Counted from the first letter of the stretch, positions 50,228 through 63,261 are shown. The stretch: DNA of 64,000 nt from Spirodela intermedia (GCA_902729315.2 LR746272.1:5891827-5955826); one strand, 5' to 3'. The notes: a model not told the origin generated them from the letters alone. A program made the numbers and translations.

Positions 50228-52125
50228 TGATAAGTTTTCATTATTATGAGTTAATAATTAATTAATAATAGTTTAAGTCTTAACTCATGATAAATAAACT
50301 TATAGAAATGTGAAATTATGAAAAATATTTTTTAGTTAGTTAGTGTGAATTATTGACTAATTATGTGATTTTATATAAATTTATATAATTTTTATAATCT
50401 TATTTTAGATATAAATAAATATAAAATAATATATATATATATATATATAGAAAAAAATGAGACCCAGCATCTAGTTGGGCCTACAAGTGAGTCTGAAGCA
50501 CAATCGAGTAGAGCCACAAGTAGGAGTCTCGATCAACTAAGGATCAATAAAGGGCATGTGCACGTCACTTCTCTTTTACATCACTAGTGGCCAAGCAGGC
50601 GTAGGGCAAAGAGTGACTGTACACATGTGTGTGAGAGAGAGAGTTATTGATTAAAAAATCTTATATTATTATATATTCATCTCATAACTTGAAAAATAAC
50701 TGATGTGGGACTAAACCCACTCACAACTTCCATGAAGGTTTTTTAGTAATTTTTAATATCTACAATACCTTTGATTTGTGAGAAAGATATACCTTTATGA
50801 CATTATCTTATAAGAGTATTTACATACTTATTTCACACTTTTTCATATAAGCAGGCGATTGATGAGGGTTCAAATCTCATCATAATCAAAACTGATATTT
50901 TTATCTGATTAAATCGTAATTCTTTTGTAGAGTACCGATCATCAATTAAGCCATCAAAATTGCTAAATAATCATTGAAAATCTCGTCAACACATTTCATA
51001 GAGCATTATTCTCTCAATTACCGAATGATCCTAGATAAAAGAATCTAAAGTTCATTAGGTAAATTATCTCTGACTTATCACCAAACTAGTCGTCATCAGA
51101 AAGAGAACGATCTACCACGAGACAAATTACCACCTCCTAAGAGCATACTAAATGTGACGAACAACCTTCTATTGCTATGTAGACTTGAGGATGAAGCTTC
51201 CTAAAGCACACCTCACCTCTATCTAGTTTATTTATATTAGGTGATAGTCATTAGAAATTCGTAAAGTTGTTATTTTTTACTCTACTAGGTGATAGCCATT
51301 AATAACGATTCATCAATCTACTTCATTGATTTCTATGCTTCATAAAAAAAATCTAGAGATTGTCCACATTCTATATGTTTAAAGAAAGCTTTTGAGGCTA
51401 TTAGCCTTACATGATAATCTCCCTCAAACACTCAGGATTTTGATGCATCATTGTTGTGACGTTGGAACTCTATTTTACTATTTTTAATTAGTTTAACTTT
51501 TATCATCATTTTTTGAACTTCAAAAAGAGATTTAGAAAATACATAAGTCACCCATATATAAGTAAAGCCATTAAGTCTATGAACATCACTCAATAATCTT
51601 TTTAAATACACATAATTCTAAGGATTGTTGTTGTGAGGCCAAAACTCAACATTTATTTAATTTGATGATATTTTGTGTGATTTTCAGTTTCAAAATTATT
51701 TTTTATTAAATTATGATTTTTTTTACTTTTATATAACTTAATTTGATCAATTAAATCATCTATAATCACTAATATAAGAATCACTGAACATAGCTCTACC
51801 TTCACCCAATTCGTGTTTGTCAAACCACTGACCTTATCTTGACATAAGCATACTTATTTTCCTTTTCATAAATTTTAAATATATTTATCTTTATTATTTA
51901 GTCTAAAAATCATAATAAATTATATTATTTGTAAAATATTCTGAAATATTATCAAATATCATATTACATTCTTGTGATTAACTTGAAAAAAATTCACTAT
52001 TTTTAAAACTTTTTATTAAATTATAATTGATATCATTTTTCAAAAATACTTCTAAATATTTAAAAATTAGTATTTTATAAATTTAAAATTTATGTAATTT
52101 ATTACACAATGATTAAGTCATGTCA
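50228..52125 (+). mobile_element. TG...CA element, copy 2 (AT-decayed)
   Basis: Starts TGATAAGTTTTCATTATTA and ends AAGTCATGTCA. It is collinear with 6859-8624 along its length (for example the GTGGGACTAAA and TCTAGAGATTGTCCAC blocks). It is 1898 bp, longer than the others, from small insertions including a (TA)n run near 50432. Flanks are ATGAT (50223-50227) and GTGGT (52126-52130), which differ by two A/G transitions and may be a decayed target duplication. Many C/G positions of copy 1 are T/A here. Confidence 0.8.
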
Positions 52126-52130
52126 GTGGT

Positions 52131-52857
52131 CCAACTCATTACGTTAATGTATAAAAAGAGTGTTTTCACCAAAATGAAGGCTCCAAGAGTAAATGGGAAT
52201 TTCCATGGCAACAATGGGTACCTCACAATCCCCCTCTTCTGTACCTCAATTTGTCATCTAAATCGATGAAGTTTGAACAAAAGGAATCTTGATGAAAGAA
52301 GAAAAATATGACATGCAACATTCTTGTCCATTGTCATACTCATCTTGGTCTCTTAACAAAGCAAGACATTTCCATCCTTAGTTGAAGTCAATGGTGAAAG
52401 TATTAGTGGCTAATTTCATGAATGTATTATTATGTAGTAGAAACAAATTGAATATTGGGACACTTTTAATGTGACTGAAATGTGATTTACCTAAGACAGC
52501 TAATTTCTAGTGACCTAGAGGGTTAATATATATGCTCATGGATCTTAACTATATGAAGGGTTCTTGATCCTAAAAAAACCAACTATATTCTAGGGGCTTG
52601 AATAGTAAAATTGAGCAAGATGAGTGGATGCAAGTCAAAATGGTTTAGTTGAACCACTGCAAAACTATCCCATGAGTCCCTCTCAACATTCATAAATCGA
52701 ATAACCATATGAGAATAATTAGAATACATAAATATAAAAATATTTAGATATAAAATAAAATATTAAGTAATATAAATTAAAATTTATAATCAATTCATCT
52801 CCTCTCCTCCCCCCTTTTCTTTTTTAATTCATCCCACTAGTAAACTAGAACTAACAA
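52131..52857 (+). other. AT-rich stretch, probable 5' LTR of a copia remnant
   Basis: No gene. The segment ends at a primer-binding-site-like sequence at 52858, so the right part is probably an LTR whose left boundary I cannot see. Confidence 0.35.
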
Positions 52858-53420
52858 TTGGTATCATAGCTAAATATAGTTAGAGATTATAACATACCAG
52901 AATGAGTAGGCCATGTCTAGTAGTTCAATGAATCAAGCCCTTAAGATATAATCCATCATTTGACCTCCACTATCAATTATCTCAAAATTTTCTTACTTGA
53001 AAAATTTAATGAAAAATTTCATTATAAGAAAGATGTTATAGTGAAATAAAAAAGGATTTTGTATAAAGAAGACATTGATTGGCATTTATGACTCATCAAT
53101 AGTAAGATTCTAGTATACTTTATTGTGACATTGGTGTAAATAAATTTCAGAGGATTCAACAATGTGAAATAACAAAAGAAATTTGAGAGAAACTAGAAGT
53201 CATATATAAAGGTACATCAAAGGTGAATGGCATCATCATAGATATTATATCACATGAATTTTAGATGTTCAACATGATGGAAAATAAAGTTGGGTGATCA
53301 TTGTTTAATAGACTCACTAAAATAGTCAATATTGTAAAAGGACTAGGGAGAACGTTCACAAGATTTGAATTAAGTAGGATAATTATTAGATTCCTTACCT
53401 TAGAATGAAAACCTTAAAAG
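52858..53420 (+). pseudogene. Ty1/copia gag remnant with primer-binding site
   Basis: TTGGTATCATAGC at 52858-52870 resembles the tRNA-Met primer-binding site (plus orientation). Downstream a broken copia gag (UBN2-type) can be read: EIWEKLEVIYKGTSKVNG near 53168-53230, then a MMENKVG segment, LFNRLTKIVNIVKGLGRTF and RFELSRIIIRFL to about 53400. Stop codons interrupt it. Confidence 0.72.
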
Positions 53421-54567
53421 GTTCCCGTTGAAAAAGTCAAACACTATAAATTCAAATATAGTATTTGACTATAAAAAGGTGCCATAATTATTTTGAATAA
53501 TTTTAATATAAAGAAAATAATGAATTAAATTCAAATATATCATATCAAATTCAGTGATCATGCATGTTTTAAATTCATTCACAAGAGAATGAGATGATCT
53601 TGATAATATCATCTATGTGTATACACAATAAAAGCATAATTTTCTTTCCTCTTCAAATAGAAATTTGCTTCACTTTCACTTTAGTAAAAGTTATTTTTAT
53701 GAAGATAATAATTTATGTCCTATAACATACTATCGGTGTTTGATTTAGTCCATAAAGGCCTTTTTTAACTTGTAAATTTAATTATCTTTGTCATAAATTA
53801 TAAATCTTTGGAGATACACAATATAGACATCTTCATCTTGTTGTGTGACTAGTAGACTAAAAAGTTAACAAAGAAGGGGAGTGAAATGATATTTCTTATT
53901 TTATGGCTTTGTGATATTATTTTAAACTATTTTTGTGAGTTTCAATAAAAGTATATTTACATAATTTTTGGTTTTGCTTGACATAGGGTATTGTGGATTG
54001 GCACAATCTTATGAGTCAACATAGTGAGTCAACACACAATTCATGTGAGTCGACACAATTTCCACTAAATTGGCATAGTAAGTTCCAACACGTGTTGAAC
54101 ATAAAGATTTATAGCTATTAGACTACTTTTTTCCTATAATTACTTTCAAGGGGGACTACCTTTTATTTTTACTATTCTTCTTCAAGGAATTAAAATTTTT
54201 AACTTGACAAGAGCAAGAATCTCCTTTTACACTATAGATTTTATGAGACTATCACCCCATGCTTGACATTAGGACACTAGTTTTATTATATACCCAAGTT
54301 ACAAGTGCTCCCGAATGTCTTCACATATGATAAGAAGTTGTAAATATTTACAAAGATTTCATGATCTTGAAAGGAATGTTTCATTATTTATGAAGATAAG
54401 TTAAGTAAAGGAGAAAGCTTAACCTTGTGGAACCTTGTAGCTAAGTTTTCACATGATGATTTAGATTATGAAATAGATGAGAGTTTTAAAGTTGAGATAC
54501 TACTTAATAACTTATTTGAAGAACATTTTATAAAGTTCATTTCAACCATTGGAGCTCATGCGAGTGA
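53421..54567. other. AT-rich stretch, probably copia remnant
   Basis: No readable motif. It probably continues the element starting near 52858, which is interrupted on the right by the insertion at 54573. Confidence 0.35.
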
Positions 54568-54572
54568 GATCT

Positions 54573-56308
54573 TGACATGACTTAGTCATTGTATAATAAA
54601 TCATGTAAATTAAAAATTTATAAAACTAGAAAATACTAATTTTTGGATATTTAGAAGTATTTCTAAATAAATTAATTAATTATAATTCAATAAAATTTCT
54701 AAAAATAGTAAAAATTATCCAAGTCAATCACACGGATGTAATATAATATCAAATAATATTTCAAAATTTTTCTCAAAAAATATGAGTTTTTATAAATTTA
54801 AACTAAAAAATAAAAATAAAATATATTTAAATTAAAAAAAAAAAGCTACACATGTCAAGATGATGTTAGTACCTAACGAATGCGAATTAGATGAAAATAG
54901 AATTCCACTCAATGATTCTTACATAAGTAATTACATATGATTTAATTAGTCAAATTAAGATTTATAAAAGCTAAAAAAATCATAATTGAATGAAAAGTAG
55001 TTTGGAAATTTTAAATCAACATTATCTTTAAATGAAACAAACATTAAGTTGAAAGTAAGAAAAATATAAGTATGGCATCACGATAGTGATGCATCGATGA
55101 TACATTAAAATTCTGAGTGTTCAAGAGAATTGTCATGTAGTATCCATGGCCTTAAAGGCTCTCTTTGGATAAAAACAATGTGGACAATCTCTAGATTTTC
55201 TTGCAAAGTCTAGAGATCAATGAAATAGGGCATCAAATTATTTCTGACGACTGTCACCTAGTAAAGGAAAAAAATGATGACTTTGCGAATCTATAGTGAT
55301 TGTCACCTAATGAAGAAGAACTAAATAGAGGTAGAGCACGTGTTAAGAAGCTTTATCCTCAAGTTCACACAATAATATGAGGCTCTTCATCACATCTGGT
55401 ACACTTTCAAGAAGTGATGACTCATCTCCTGATAGATCATCATCTTCTCGACAATTACTTTTTTGTCGATTAGTTAAAGATGATTTACTTGATGGATTCA
55501 TGATCTTTTTATCATGAATTATTCAATAATTTTAGTAACAATAATCTATGAATCGTATTGACAAGATTTTTACTAATGATCAAATGATTTTAGATACTTA
55601 ATCCTTCACTGATGATATGTAAGAAAGTCACAATTTAATGAGATAAAAATACAAGTTTTAGTTCTAGTAGAATTCAAATCTACACCAATCGTCTGCCTAC
55701 ATGAGAGAGAGGAAAATAAGTATATGAATACCCGTATAAAGTGACATCATCAGACTACTTCCTTCTGATAAATAAAGAATATTATAAGTATTAAAATCTT
55801 CAAAAATATTTTAGGGAAAGTGTGACCGTCGATTTAATCCCACATTAGTGATATGTCAAATGTTGAGATGAATATATAATAATACCATGTTTAGAAGTAA
55901 TGAGTCTATTTTTCACCAGTGTATGACTACTCCTTGTCCCACAACTAACTGGCCACTAGTGATGTGGAAAAGGAGTAATGCACACATGTCCCCATCGGTC
56001 TATAGTTGCTCAAGCCCCTGCTCACAGCTCTACCCCCACTATGCTTCCAACCTACTTGCGTGCTTAGTTGGTTGATAGGTCCCCTATTTTTCTATTTTTT
56101 TTAATTTATTTTTCTTTATTTAAAATTATATAAAAATCACATAATTAATTAAAACTTATATAAAATCACATAATTAGTCAAAACTTTACATTAATTATCT
56201 GAAAATCACTTTTCACAATTTAACATAAATATAAGTCTATTTATCATGAGTTAAGACTAAAATTATATTATTTAGTAATTATTAACTCATGATAATGAAG
56301 ACTTATCA
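54573..56308 (-). mobile_element. TG...CA element, copy 3 (minus orientation)
   Basis: The reverse complement of the element at 6859-8624: on the minus strand it starts TGATAAGTCTTCATTATCAT at 56308 and ends AAGTCATGTCA at 54573. Length 1736 bp. It is flanked by a perfect 5-bp duplication GATCT (54568-54572 and 56309-56313). It encodes no protein. It is AT-decayed like copy 2, although the stretch matching the GC-rich core (about 55920-56070) stays richer in C. Confidence 0.85.
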
Positions 56309-56313
56309 GATCT

Positions 56314-56880
56314 AATCATGAGTTATTCTTTTTTATTGAGATATTTTCTCTTTTATAAGTTTCTCTCATTCTTCTTTATCTTGGCAACTTCGTGACTCAT
56401 TTGTTGTACAAGTACAACTATAGAAGGATGATTCATATATCTCATTTAAATATCTCATATTTCTTGAAGTAACATTTGAATTAAGACTTGAACTATATTA
56501 CTTATTGAGACTAGTTAAATATCTGAAATCTCTCGCCAAGAAGAATTTGGTGAAGGAGGCTTCAAGTGTTATGACTTATTCCATTTGTGTTGACCTTTGT
56601 TCATTTTCAAGAAAACGCACTTGTTGAATTGAACTTTCTTTTCTATTCCAATAATTATTCTAAATTGAATAAATAAATAATTTATTAGATTCAAGATTAT
56701 ATAATTGATGAACCTTATTTTTATCAGTAAAGCTAACAAAATACAATTTTCACTTATGTTATTCATTTTACTTTGATCATTAGAATCAATCAATGCATAT
56801 AGTATACAACTGAAAGTTTTAAAATTACTTACATTAGGCTAATTTTGGAACCAATATTTAACAAGGAGTCATAGTCAACA
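56314..56880. other. AT-rich stretch without recognised genes
   Basis: Flanking DNA of the copy 3 insertion. It is probably part of the copia remnant whose integrase lies at 56990-57315, but no motif can be read here. Confidence 0.35.
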
Positions 56881-56889
56881 TTGTATTAC

Positions 56890-57315
56890 TTGAAGAGATG
56901 TTAAGAAGATAAACCACCATTGATATTGGTTCCACCCAAAAAATCATTTAGAAGTTGATTTTTTCTTGGAGCTAGTATTACTAATGTCCTATTTTTTCTT
57001 TCACTGATATCACTTTATTTTAGAGTTTTCTAACCATTAATTGTTTACAAATGTCATGTTGTACCAAATTCATCAGATAAAAATTCTTCTCCTTCATTAG
57101 TGCATAATATTTTCATAGAATATATACTTGTAGTTTATATGAGACTAAAACTCTACAAAGTTTGAAATGACTTTAAGACTTTTGAACCAAAAAATTTGTC
57201 TTAACTCATGTGAGTAAAATCATTGATAAATAATAAAAATATTTGCTATAATTTAAATAATTAGTTCTCATTAGGCCATAAATATCTACTTGTATTAGTT
57301 CAAGCTGTGACCTTG
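56890..57315 (-). pseudogene. Ty1/copia integrase remnant
   Basis: On the minus strand from 57315 downwards: LIQVDIYGLMRTNYLNYSKY, the integrase catalytic-core start (H/Q-x-D-x-x-G-P-like), followed across frame breaks by an EGEEFLSDEF-like block near 57090. The frame is broken repeatedly. Confidence 0.72.
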
Positions 57316-58223
57316 ACCTCTTAACTTTGTTGACTAAAAATATTTAGTACTATTTTCCATGAACAAACCATTCACAAACATCATTACTAGATCCAACTCT
57401 AATATCATATCATAATAAAGGAAAAAAATATGTCATAGAGAAAAATAGAGAAGAGAGTAATTAAGTAGAGAGAATATGTGATCCCTCTGAAAGCCTGATT
57501 ATTTTTTTTAAAAAAGTAGAGAGAATATAAGATAAATTGTAACGTCTAACACACAAAAATATCACACTGAACTCGACCTGATACAAGAGATAAAAAGTAA
57601 AGTTAATGGTCGAAGCGGACCTTTCCACTTCAGTGCATCATAACTGTGAGTGAGACCTGACCTATTAAGTGGGGAGAGGAAGTGAGTCATACTTTACATC
57701 ACTTATTAATATCGCATTTGGAAACACTGAAAGAGGAAGGATCAGATGGAGAATCAGAAGAACTGGTGTGTCACAAAGTAACAGAAGCTAAACGCCTCTC
57801 ACCACTCGGAGGAGCCCAATCTGATTCCTCTCCTCCCTCTGTGACCAAAGACGGGGAGGGAGACGGGAAAGATGCCTCGCGGCGTTCACCGATAATGAGA
57901 TCTAGGAAAGGTGGAGGAGGCGGAAGAGTCGGGCGCAGCATAATGGATCCGTATCCATTTCGGATCGTGTTTTGTGCCAGCTTTGGAATCGATTCCAAGC
58001 AGATTCCCTCAAGCGGAATGTTTGCTGCAAAAGTACCAACTGTCTGATAGTTTTACAAATTAAGATTTTGAGCGTTAAATATTGTGAATATATTTCCACA
58101 GATACCTTATCGTAATTTGGTCTGCGCTAGTAGCGGCGCCACGGGTCGGGGGAAGAAGAAGATAAGACATCCTAGGAAGGGCGAGGGCTGTGGGCAGAAG
58201 CGAGAGGAAAGAGGAACCGCAAG
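57316..58223. other. Upstream region of plastid L31 gene
   Basis: The AT-rich left part is a transposon edge. From about 57680 composition rises. An open frame at 57682-58047 (121 codons, Ser/Gly/Arg-rich) has no motif I recognise and may be chance. Confidence 0.4.
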
Positions 58224-58738
58224 ATGGCTTCGGTCCGCCTCGCCACCACCTTCCTAGCGAAGAACCCTTCTTCTTCCCCGCCCTCCTCTTCCTCCAACAG
58301 GCTCCTCTTCCGGGTTTGCCTCTCTGCCCGGTCGCCAGGTCGCTCCTTCTCTGTCTCAATTGCTTCTTCTGACGGCGAGCTGTTTGTGGGCACGCGTCGC
58401 AGGGGGCGGCGGTCGGCGGCGGGCGTTGGAGCTGCCGGAAGAAGGATATTCACCCTGAATACCACGAGGACGCGCGGGTCTACTGCAATGGGGAGCTGGT
58501 GATGACTACGGGGGGCACCCAGACAGAGTACAACGTGGACATCTGGTCGGGGATCCACCCCACCTTCCTGGGCGACCGCTCCGCCCTCCTGGTGGAGGAC
58601 GATCAGGTAGAGAAGTTCAGGAAGAAGTTCGGCCAGCTTGGGGGCAAGTACATGGAGATTCCTAACCTCAAGTACGGGGAGATCGTGCTGCCCACCAAGA
58701 AGAAAGCGGCCTCCGGAAAGGGAGGCAAGAAGAAGTGA
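58224..58738 (+). CDS. RPL31: 50S ribosomal protein L31, plastid (bL31c)
   Basis: A nucleus-encoded protein of the plastid large ribosomal subunit. Two exons, 58224-58313 and 58403-58738, with an 89-bp intron; phase 0 on both sides, 141 residues. Exon 1 is a Ser/Arg-rich transit peptide (start MASVRLATTFLAK). Exon 2 gives SCRKKDIHPEYHEDARVYCN, GELVMTTGGTQTEYNVDIWS, HPTFLGDRSALLV and QVEKFRKKFG, ending in a Lys-rich tail, as in plant L31c. The intron is inferred because the transit peptide and the ribosomal frame differ and a GT...CAG pair joins them in frame. A frameshift is the alternative. Confidence 0.9.
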
Positions 58739-60335
58739 TAAAGGAAGGAGGGCTCTTCTGTCTCGGCTGGTTCTAGCGATTTGCTTTGACTACATTCAAT
58801 GTACCACTGACTCGCTGTTTTATTCTTCCTCTCCGCCTCATTGTTCTTGCCTTCGTTGTCTTAAAGGTCCGTGTGAATCGCAATCGATCCTCTCAACCTT
58901 GTGCAGTGTGCCTTCTGAATCTACAGGACTGCAAACTGGATTTTTGAAAGAACTCAAGCTGCCATCGTGATGTCTTTTGATGTCTGAATTGGTTTTCTGA
59001 GGGATTTTTTTTCTGAACTCTATTTAAAAGCAGGTGTTGTGTGGTAATCTAAGCTAAACTTATGTCCTTAGAAATATTGTAAACCCCTCCCTCTCGTGTT
59101 GTGGGCACTCTTGCGCCAAATCTTACAGATTTTCTTGGCTTCTCCGGTTGATTTCCTCATATTTTTTCTTAAATGAATTTCTCGCAGCCGAATAGTCGTG
59201 AACAATCTTTAAAAAAATTATGCATATTTCTTGGCTTTTATGGTTGGCTTCCTTAGTCTTCTTATCAAATGAAGGTGTAATTGCTGAATGGTTGCTTGTA
59301 GTGAGCTCCTGCTCGTCATTAGCTTCATGAATCCGACTTATATGGGCTACTGTTGTTGAAAACAGTCCAGCCCGAGCTTGTCTCCCAGAATACGTGTCGA
59401 AGTGATTGTGGGTTGTCCCCAGATTGTTCTTTTTATTCCAAAACCAAAGTCGTAGTGTCTGGAATTCATGAGATTCAAAGAAAGTATAGCCAAGCAACCG
59501 CTGGACTTTTTCAGTAACTGAGGATGATGCTTCTTGGATCCTCACATTGCTTGACGTAGTGATCAATTTGTGAATGATTTGGATTCTCTCACGATTTTTT
59601 TCTCATCCAGATGGTTGGATAATATATTTAAGGGGGATATCTCTTGGCAGAGCTTCTTTTCATTATGTTTACAAAGCTAACGCATCCCACTCACCGTCCC
59701 ATGGCCACTAATTCATAAATTAGATTTATTTTTTTATAAAAATCTTCATAAATAAAAGTACGCGTAAGAGGATTATACTGGTTTCAAATTTTCCTTCTTT
59801 CACTTCCTCCTTTGCACGAATAGAGGATACATGAGAGGCCTCTGGGTCTCCCTCCCACTGCGAGTTGCTTTCCTGAGTTGACTTCGCATCACCCACCCCT
59901 TGCTTGTCTCCATTTTCCTCATGCACCAGAAGACCTGCTCTGATCTAGTTATCAATATGTTATATTCTTGGACATGAGATTATCTCAGCCCCCTTCTATG
60001 CTATATTTCCATTGAAATTATTCAGAATCTTGTTATTTCTGCCTTCTCCTTGTGAATATTCCTGGGTGAGTCTCAGTTTCATTCTATTCGGTGGATTAAT
60101 GCTCTTAGAATGGATACCAAGGCCTCTGAAGTAGCCAGGATTGACTCCCACATGTTTTGACGAACAGTTGAAGCAGACTTCGGTGGTGGGTGAAGTCGAA
60201 TGAGGGTGGAAAGAGGGTGGAACACACTAAAAACCTACGCTTTGTTCGGTAATATTTCATTCTTTTTATTGCCATGCAGTGTGAGTAGACCAGGATTGTA
60301 GAAAAAGGCTTGGGGGTGGTTACTGAAGTGAAAAC
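58739..60335. other. L31 3' flank and gene-free stretch
   Basis: No supported gene. The longest open frame (59123-59566, minus, 147 codons) shows no domain that I recognise and has neutral composition, so I do not call it. Confidence 0.45.
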
Positions 60336-60340
60336 TATGG

Positions 60341-60890
60341 AGAATGCTGGTGCCCATAATTACGTTGATGTGCCTCGGTCAACTGGGTCTCTCCCAACTC
60401 TCTCAGAGGCAAGAACTGAGATGTTTGGACCATCCCCTTTCAATCTGGGTTGACTTAGGAAGCCCTGGGTTTGGGTTTCTACTACTAATGGCTTACTCTC
60501 CGCACATAATTGAAATCTGGGTAGAATGTCGGTACCCCTAATTGAGTTTGAGCGGCTCAGTCAACTAGGTTTTCCCCCTCTTTCTCGTTGACAGAAAAGC
60601 TGGGATGCTTGGATCAGCCCCCTTCAATCTGGACTGACTTCAGGAAGAAATAGATTTCACTTTCTGATAGCGATGATTTGCTCTCTGAAAAACTTTGAAA
60701 TCTTGGGAGAATGTTAATGCCCCTAATTGAGTTTGAGCGGCTCGGTCAATCGGGTTACTTCAAATTGCCTAAAGTCAGAAGAGTAGGAGTGTCAGCATCA
60801 TCCTATTCCAATCTGCAGTGGCATCAGGAAGCCCCGCGTTTGACTTTGTGAAGGGGAACAAAGGAATCCTCAGGCAGTACCTAACACATT
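60341..60890. repeat. Three tandem copies of a roughly 185-bp unit
   Basis: Units start at about 60341, 60523 and 60708, each at AGAATG followed by a CCCTAATTGAGTTTGAGCGG-like block and a TTCAATCTGGACTGACTTCAGG-like block. Spacing is 182 and 185 bases. The third is incomplete or diverged. Not obviously coding. Confidence 0.8.
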
Positions 60891-61190
60891 CAGCGGCCTC
60901 TGCTCATGCTCCGCATTGTCGTTGACTGGCTGGATCATGAGAGTAGGTCAATTTGGGGACCAAAAGAAAGTCAGCAAGAAACGGGGAATCGATAACGAAG
61001 GATTCCTACTCTTCTCTTCTTTCTGGGAGGACAATCCCCTTGAATGGAAGCCAAGAATGAAGTGAGCTCGGAGGGGTTCACCCCTCTCTCAGGGCATCTT
61101 CGTCTCCTCCCACCCACGCAACCCATCCTCATGTGAGATAAATGTTCTCCATCTTGCCTTCGAGAGTAGGCCTTCTCTTTGGCTCCGGTG

Positions 61191-61517
61191 ATGGCGGCGG
61201 GAGAGGGCGTGAGCACGAGGAGCGTCCTGCTAGACGAGTACGAGCGGTTGACCTTCGAGATCCAGTTGAACCAGGCAATCCTGGGGAGGGGCTTCTCCTC
61301 CCCCCCCGTCCGTCAACGCCGCTCAGACCGCCGGCCGGGGAAGAGCTCCCCCACGTCGCGGGTCGCGAGGGCTCTGAGGAGGTTGTTGACATCTTTCCGC
61401 AGTGCCGGGTTCCAACGCGGGCGAAGGGCGGCGGCGGCGGCTCCTCAGGTTCCTACTGGCAGCACCCCACGAGGTGCCCGGGCTATGAGGGCTTTCAGCC
61501 GATCCAGCAGAGGTTGA
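61191..61517 (+). CDS. Small protein of unknown function
   Basis: I do not recognise the family. The ATG at 61191 opens a 108-residue frame starting MAAGEGVSTRSVLLDEYERL and continuing FEIQLNQAILGRGF, an amphipathic, conserved-looking helix, then a basic, Ser/Arg-rich tail (RVARALRRLLTSFRSAG). A second open frame on the same strand (61142-61660) overlaps it and reads well at its end (PLPPLIQLPMDLQTFVPK), so a splice or frameshift from the first to the second frame is possible. GC-rich composition fits the neighbouring genes. Confidence 0.42.
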   Translation: MAAGEGVSTRSVLLDEYERLTFEIQLNQAILGRGFSSPPVRQRRSDRRPGKSSPTSRVARALRRLLTSFRSAGFQRGRRAAAAAPQVPTGSTPRGARAMRAFSRSSRG

Positions 61518-62369
61518 GGGTGAACGCCCCCGGAGGTTCAGTTGCTCCTGTTGAGCTCGATCTTCCGCTGCCTCCATTAATCCAGCTTCCGATGGATTTG
61601 CAGACTTTCGTACCAAAGATTTCCGACTCACCCGACGTCGATCTGTTGCATTCAACGTAAGGAACATCAGAGTTTCTCAAAACATTAGACTGATTCATGT
61701 TTTCTTCCTCATCACGCAATTGTCGCTGCCCCCACCCTCTCTCTCTCTCTCTCTCTCTCTCTCCCCTTCCTCCACCGAACAGAGCAACGTTCCGCTCACT
61801 GTTTCTGGGTCTTCTTCCCCAGTGGTCCGTCTGACCCTAATAGTGTGGAGTACTGTACAGTCCTCCCCTCCCCTATCTCCATCCCTCTCTCTCTCTCTCT
61901 CTCTCTCAGGTGCTCACAGAAGCTTCTCATACGACGCCGAGGCTGAATAGATTTAGTGAGAGAAAGACAGACAGACACAGAGAGGAGATAATTTCGGAAC
62001 TGACCCTAGACTACTGTCTGTCAAGCACATGACACATGCTGTCTTGACGAGTCAATCCGCTCGTATCGGTCTCACTACCGCACGTGCCTGCGACAGAAAT
62101 TCAAACCCCAGCTCTAAGAAACCTAACTTTCTGTATGTATGTATATATATATATAGAATCCGGTACGTTGCATGTACAGTAAGTAGCCCACGGCCACGAC
62201 TGAATGACCCATTATACTGTATCGTGCACATATACGTAGACAAAAAGAGGTAGCCCGTCGCATATAATTGGTGGGTACCCTGGGTTCCCCTTGTTTAGTG
62301 ATAGGACGTGGGCGTTGACCACTCCGACTCTCTCTGCGGAGATAGAGAGAGATATATATATAGATAGAT

Positions 62370-62403
<34 letters not shown>

Positions 62404-63261
62404 GGAAGTAAATATTGTATCGTGCACATATACGTAGACCAAAAGAGGTAGGCCGTCGCATATAATTGATGGGTACCCTGGATCCCCCTTGTTTAGTGAT
62501 AGGACGTGGACCTTGACCACTCCGATCCCTATCTGCGGAGGGGAGAGAGAGAGAGAGAAGTAGATAGGTGATGGCAAGATGGTCGTTGCGTAGTTATTGG
62601 CTCCCGAGGGAAATGCTTCATGAAATATGGGTTTCTCATGCAAAGCAACGCGTGATTTTCCATCCAGGCGCATTATATTCTAGGAAACTTAATGTTACGA
62701 CCCAAGGTTTGACAAACTCATATAACGTTCGATTAATCTCCAAATAATTGCAATAATAACTTTGACTGAGTTTATCGAACCCATGTGTGATTATCCTCGT
62801 AATAATAAGTAAAAATAATTATTCGTGCTAGAAAGTTCGAGTCTATTTTTCAATATATATCATTCAAATTGCACTGCGCGACAAGATGTCTCGTCAGTCG
62901 CGGCGGAGCTCGGCTTTTCGATGGAGAGGCAGTTGAATGTTCAGTCCAAAGGTAAGCAGTAGCTTCGCACTGAGCATGAAGTTAAGACCCCATACTTGAT
63001 TGAGCAAGAGAGAGAAAGAGTGAGCGAGTGAGAGGGAGAGAGAGAGATTGGGGGGGGGGGGGCTAGTCACATCCTATCACAGGAAGCCTCTGTTCACGGC
63101 ATGGAAGCGCATGTGTGAAGTAGCTATGGGAGGGACTAAGGATCGTATGGGACGGCTGAGAATGTATTAACAAGCTCTGGAGCAGGAGCGACGGGCTTTG
63201 TGGAGGGTACATTCCTGGGATGCCCGAACGAGACTCGCACCTACCCATCCGACAGAAATTT

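Noticed and set aside
57682-58047. 121-codon frame upstream of plastid L31
   Set aside because: Low-complexity Ser/Gly/Arg content and an open frame on the opposite strand; could be a 5' leader, but nothing supports a protein.
59123-59566. 147-codon minus-strand open frame
   Set aside because: No recognisable domain, no clear start context and no splice-compatible neighbours; likely chance.
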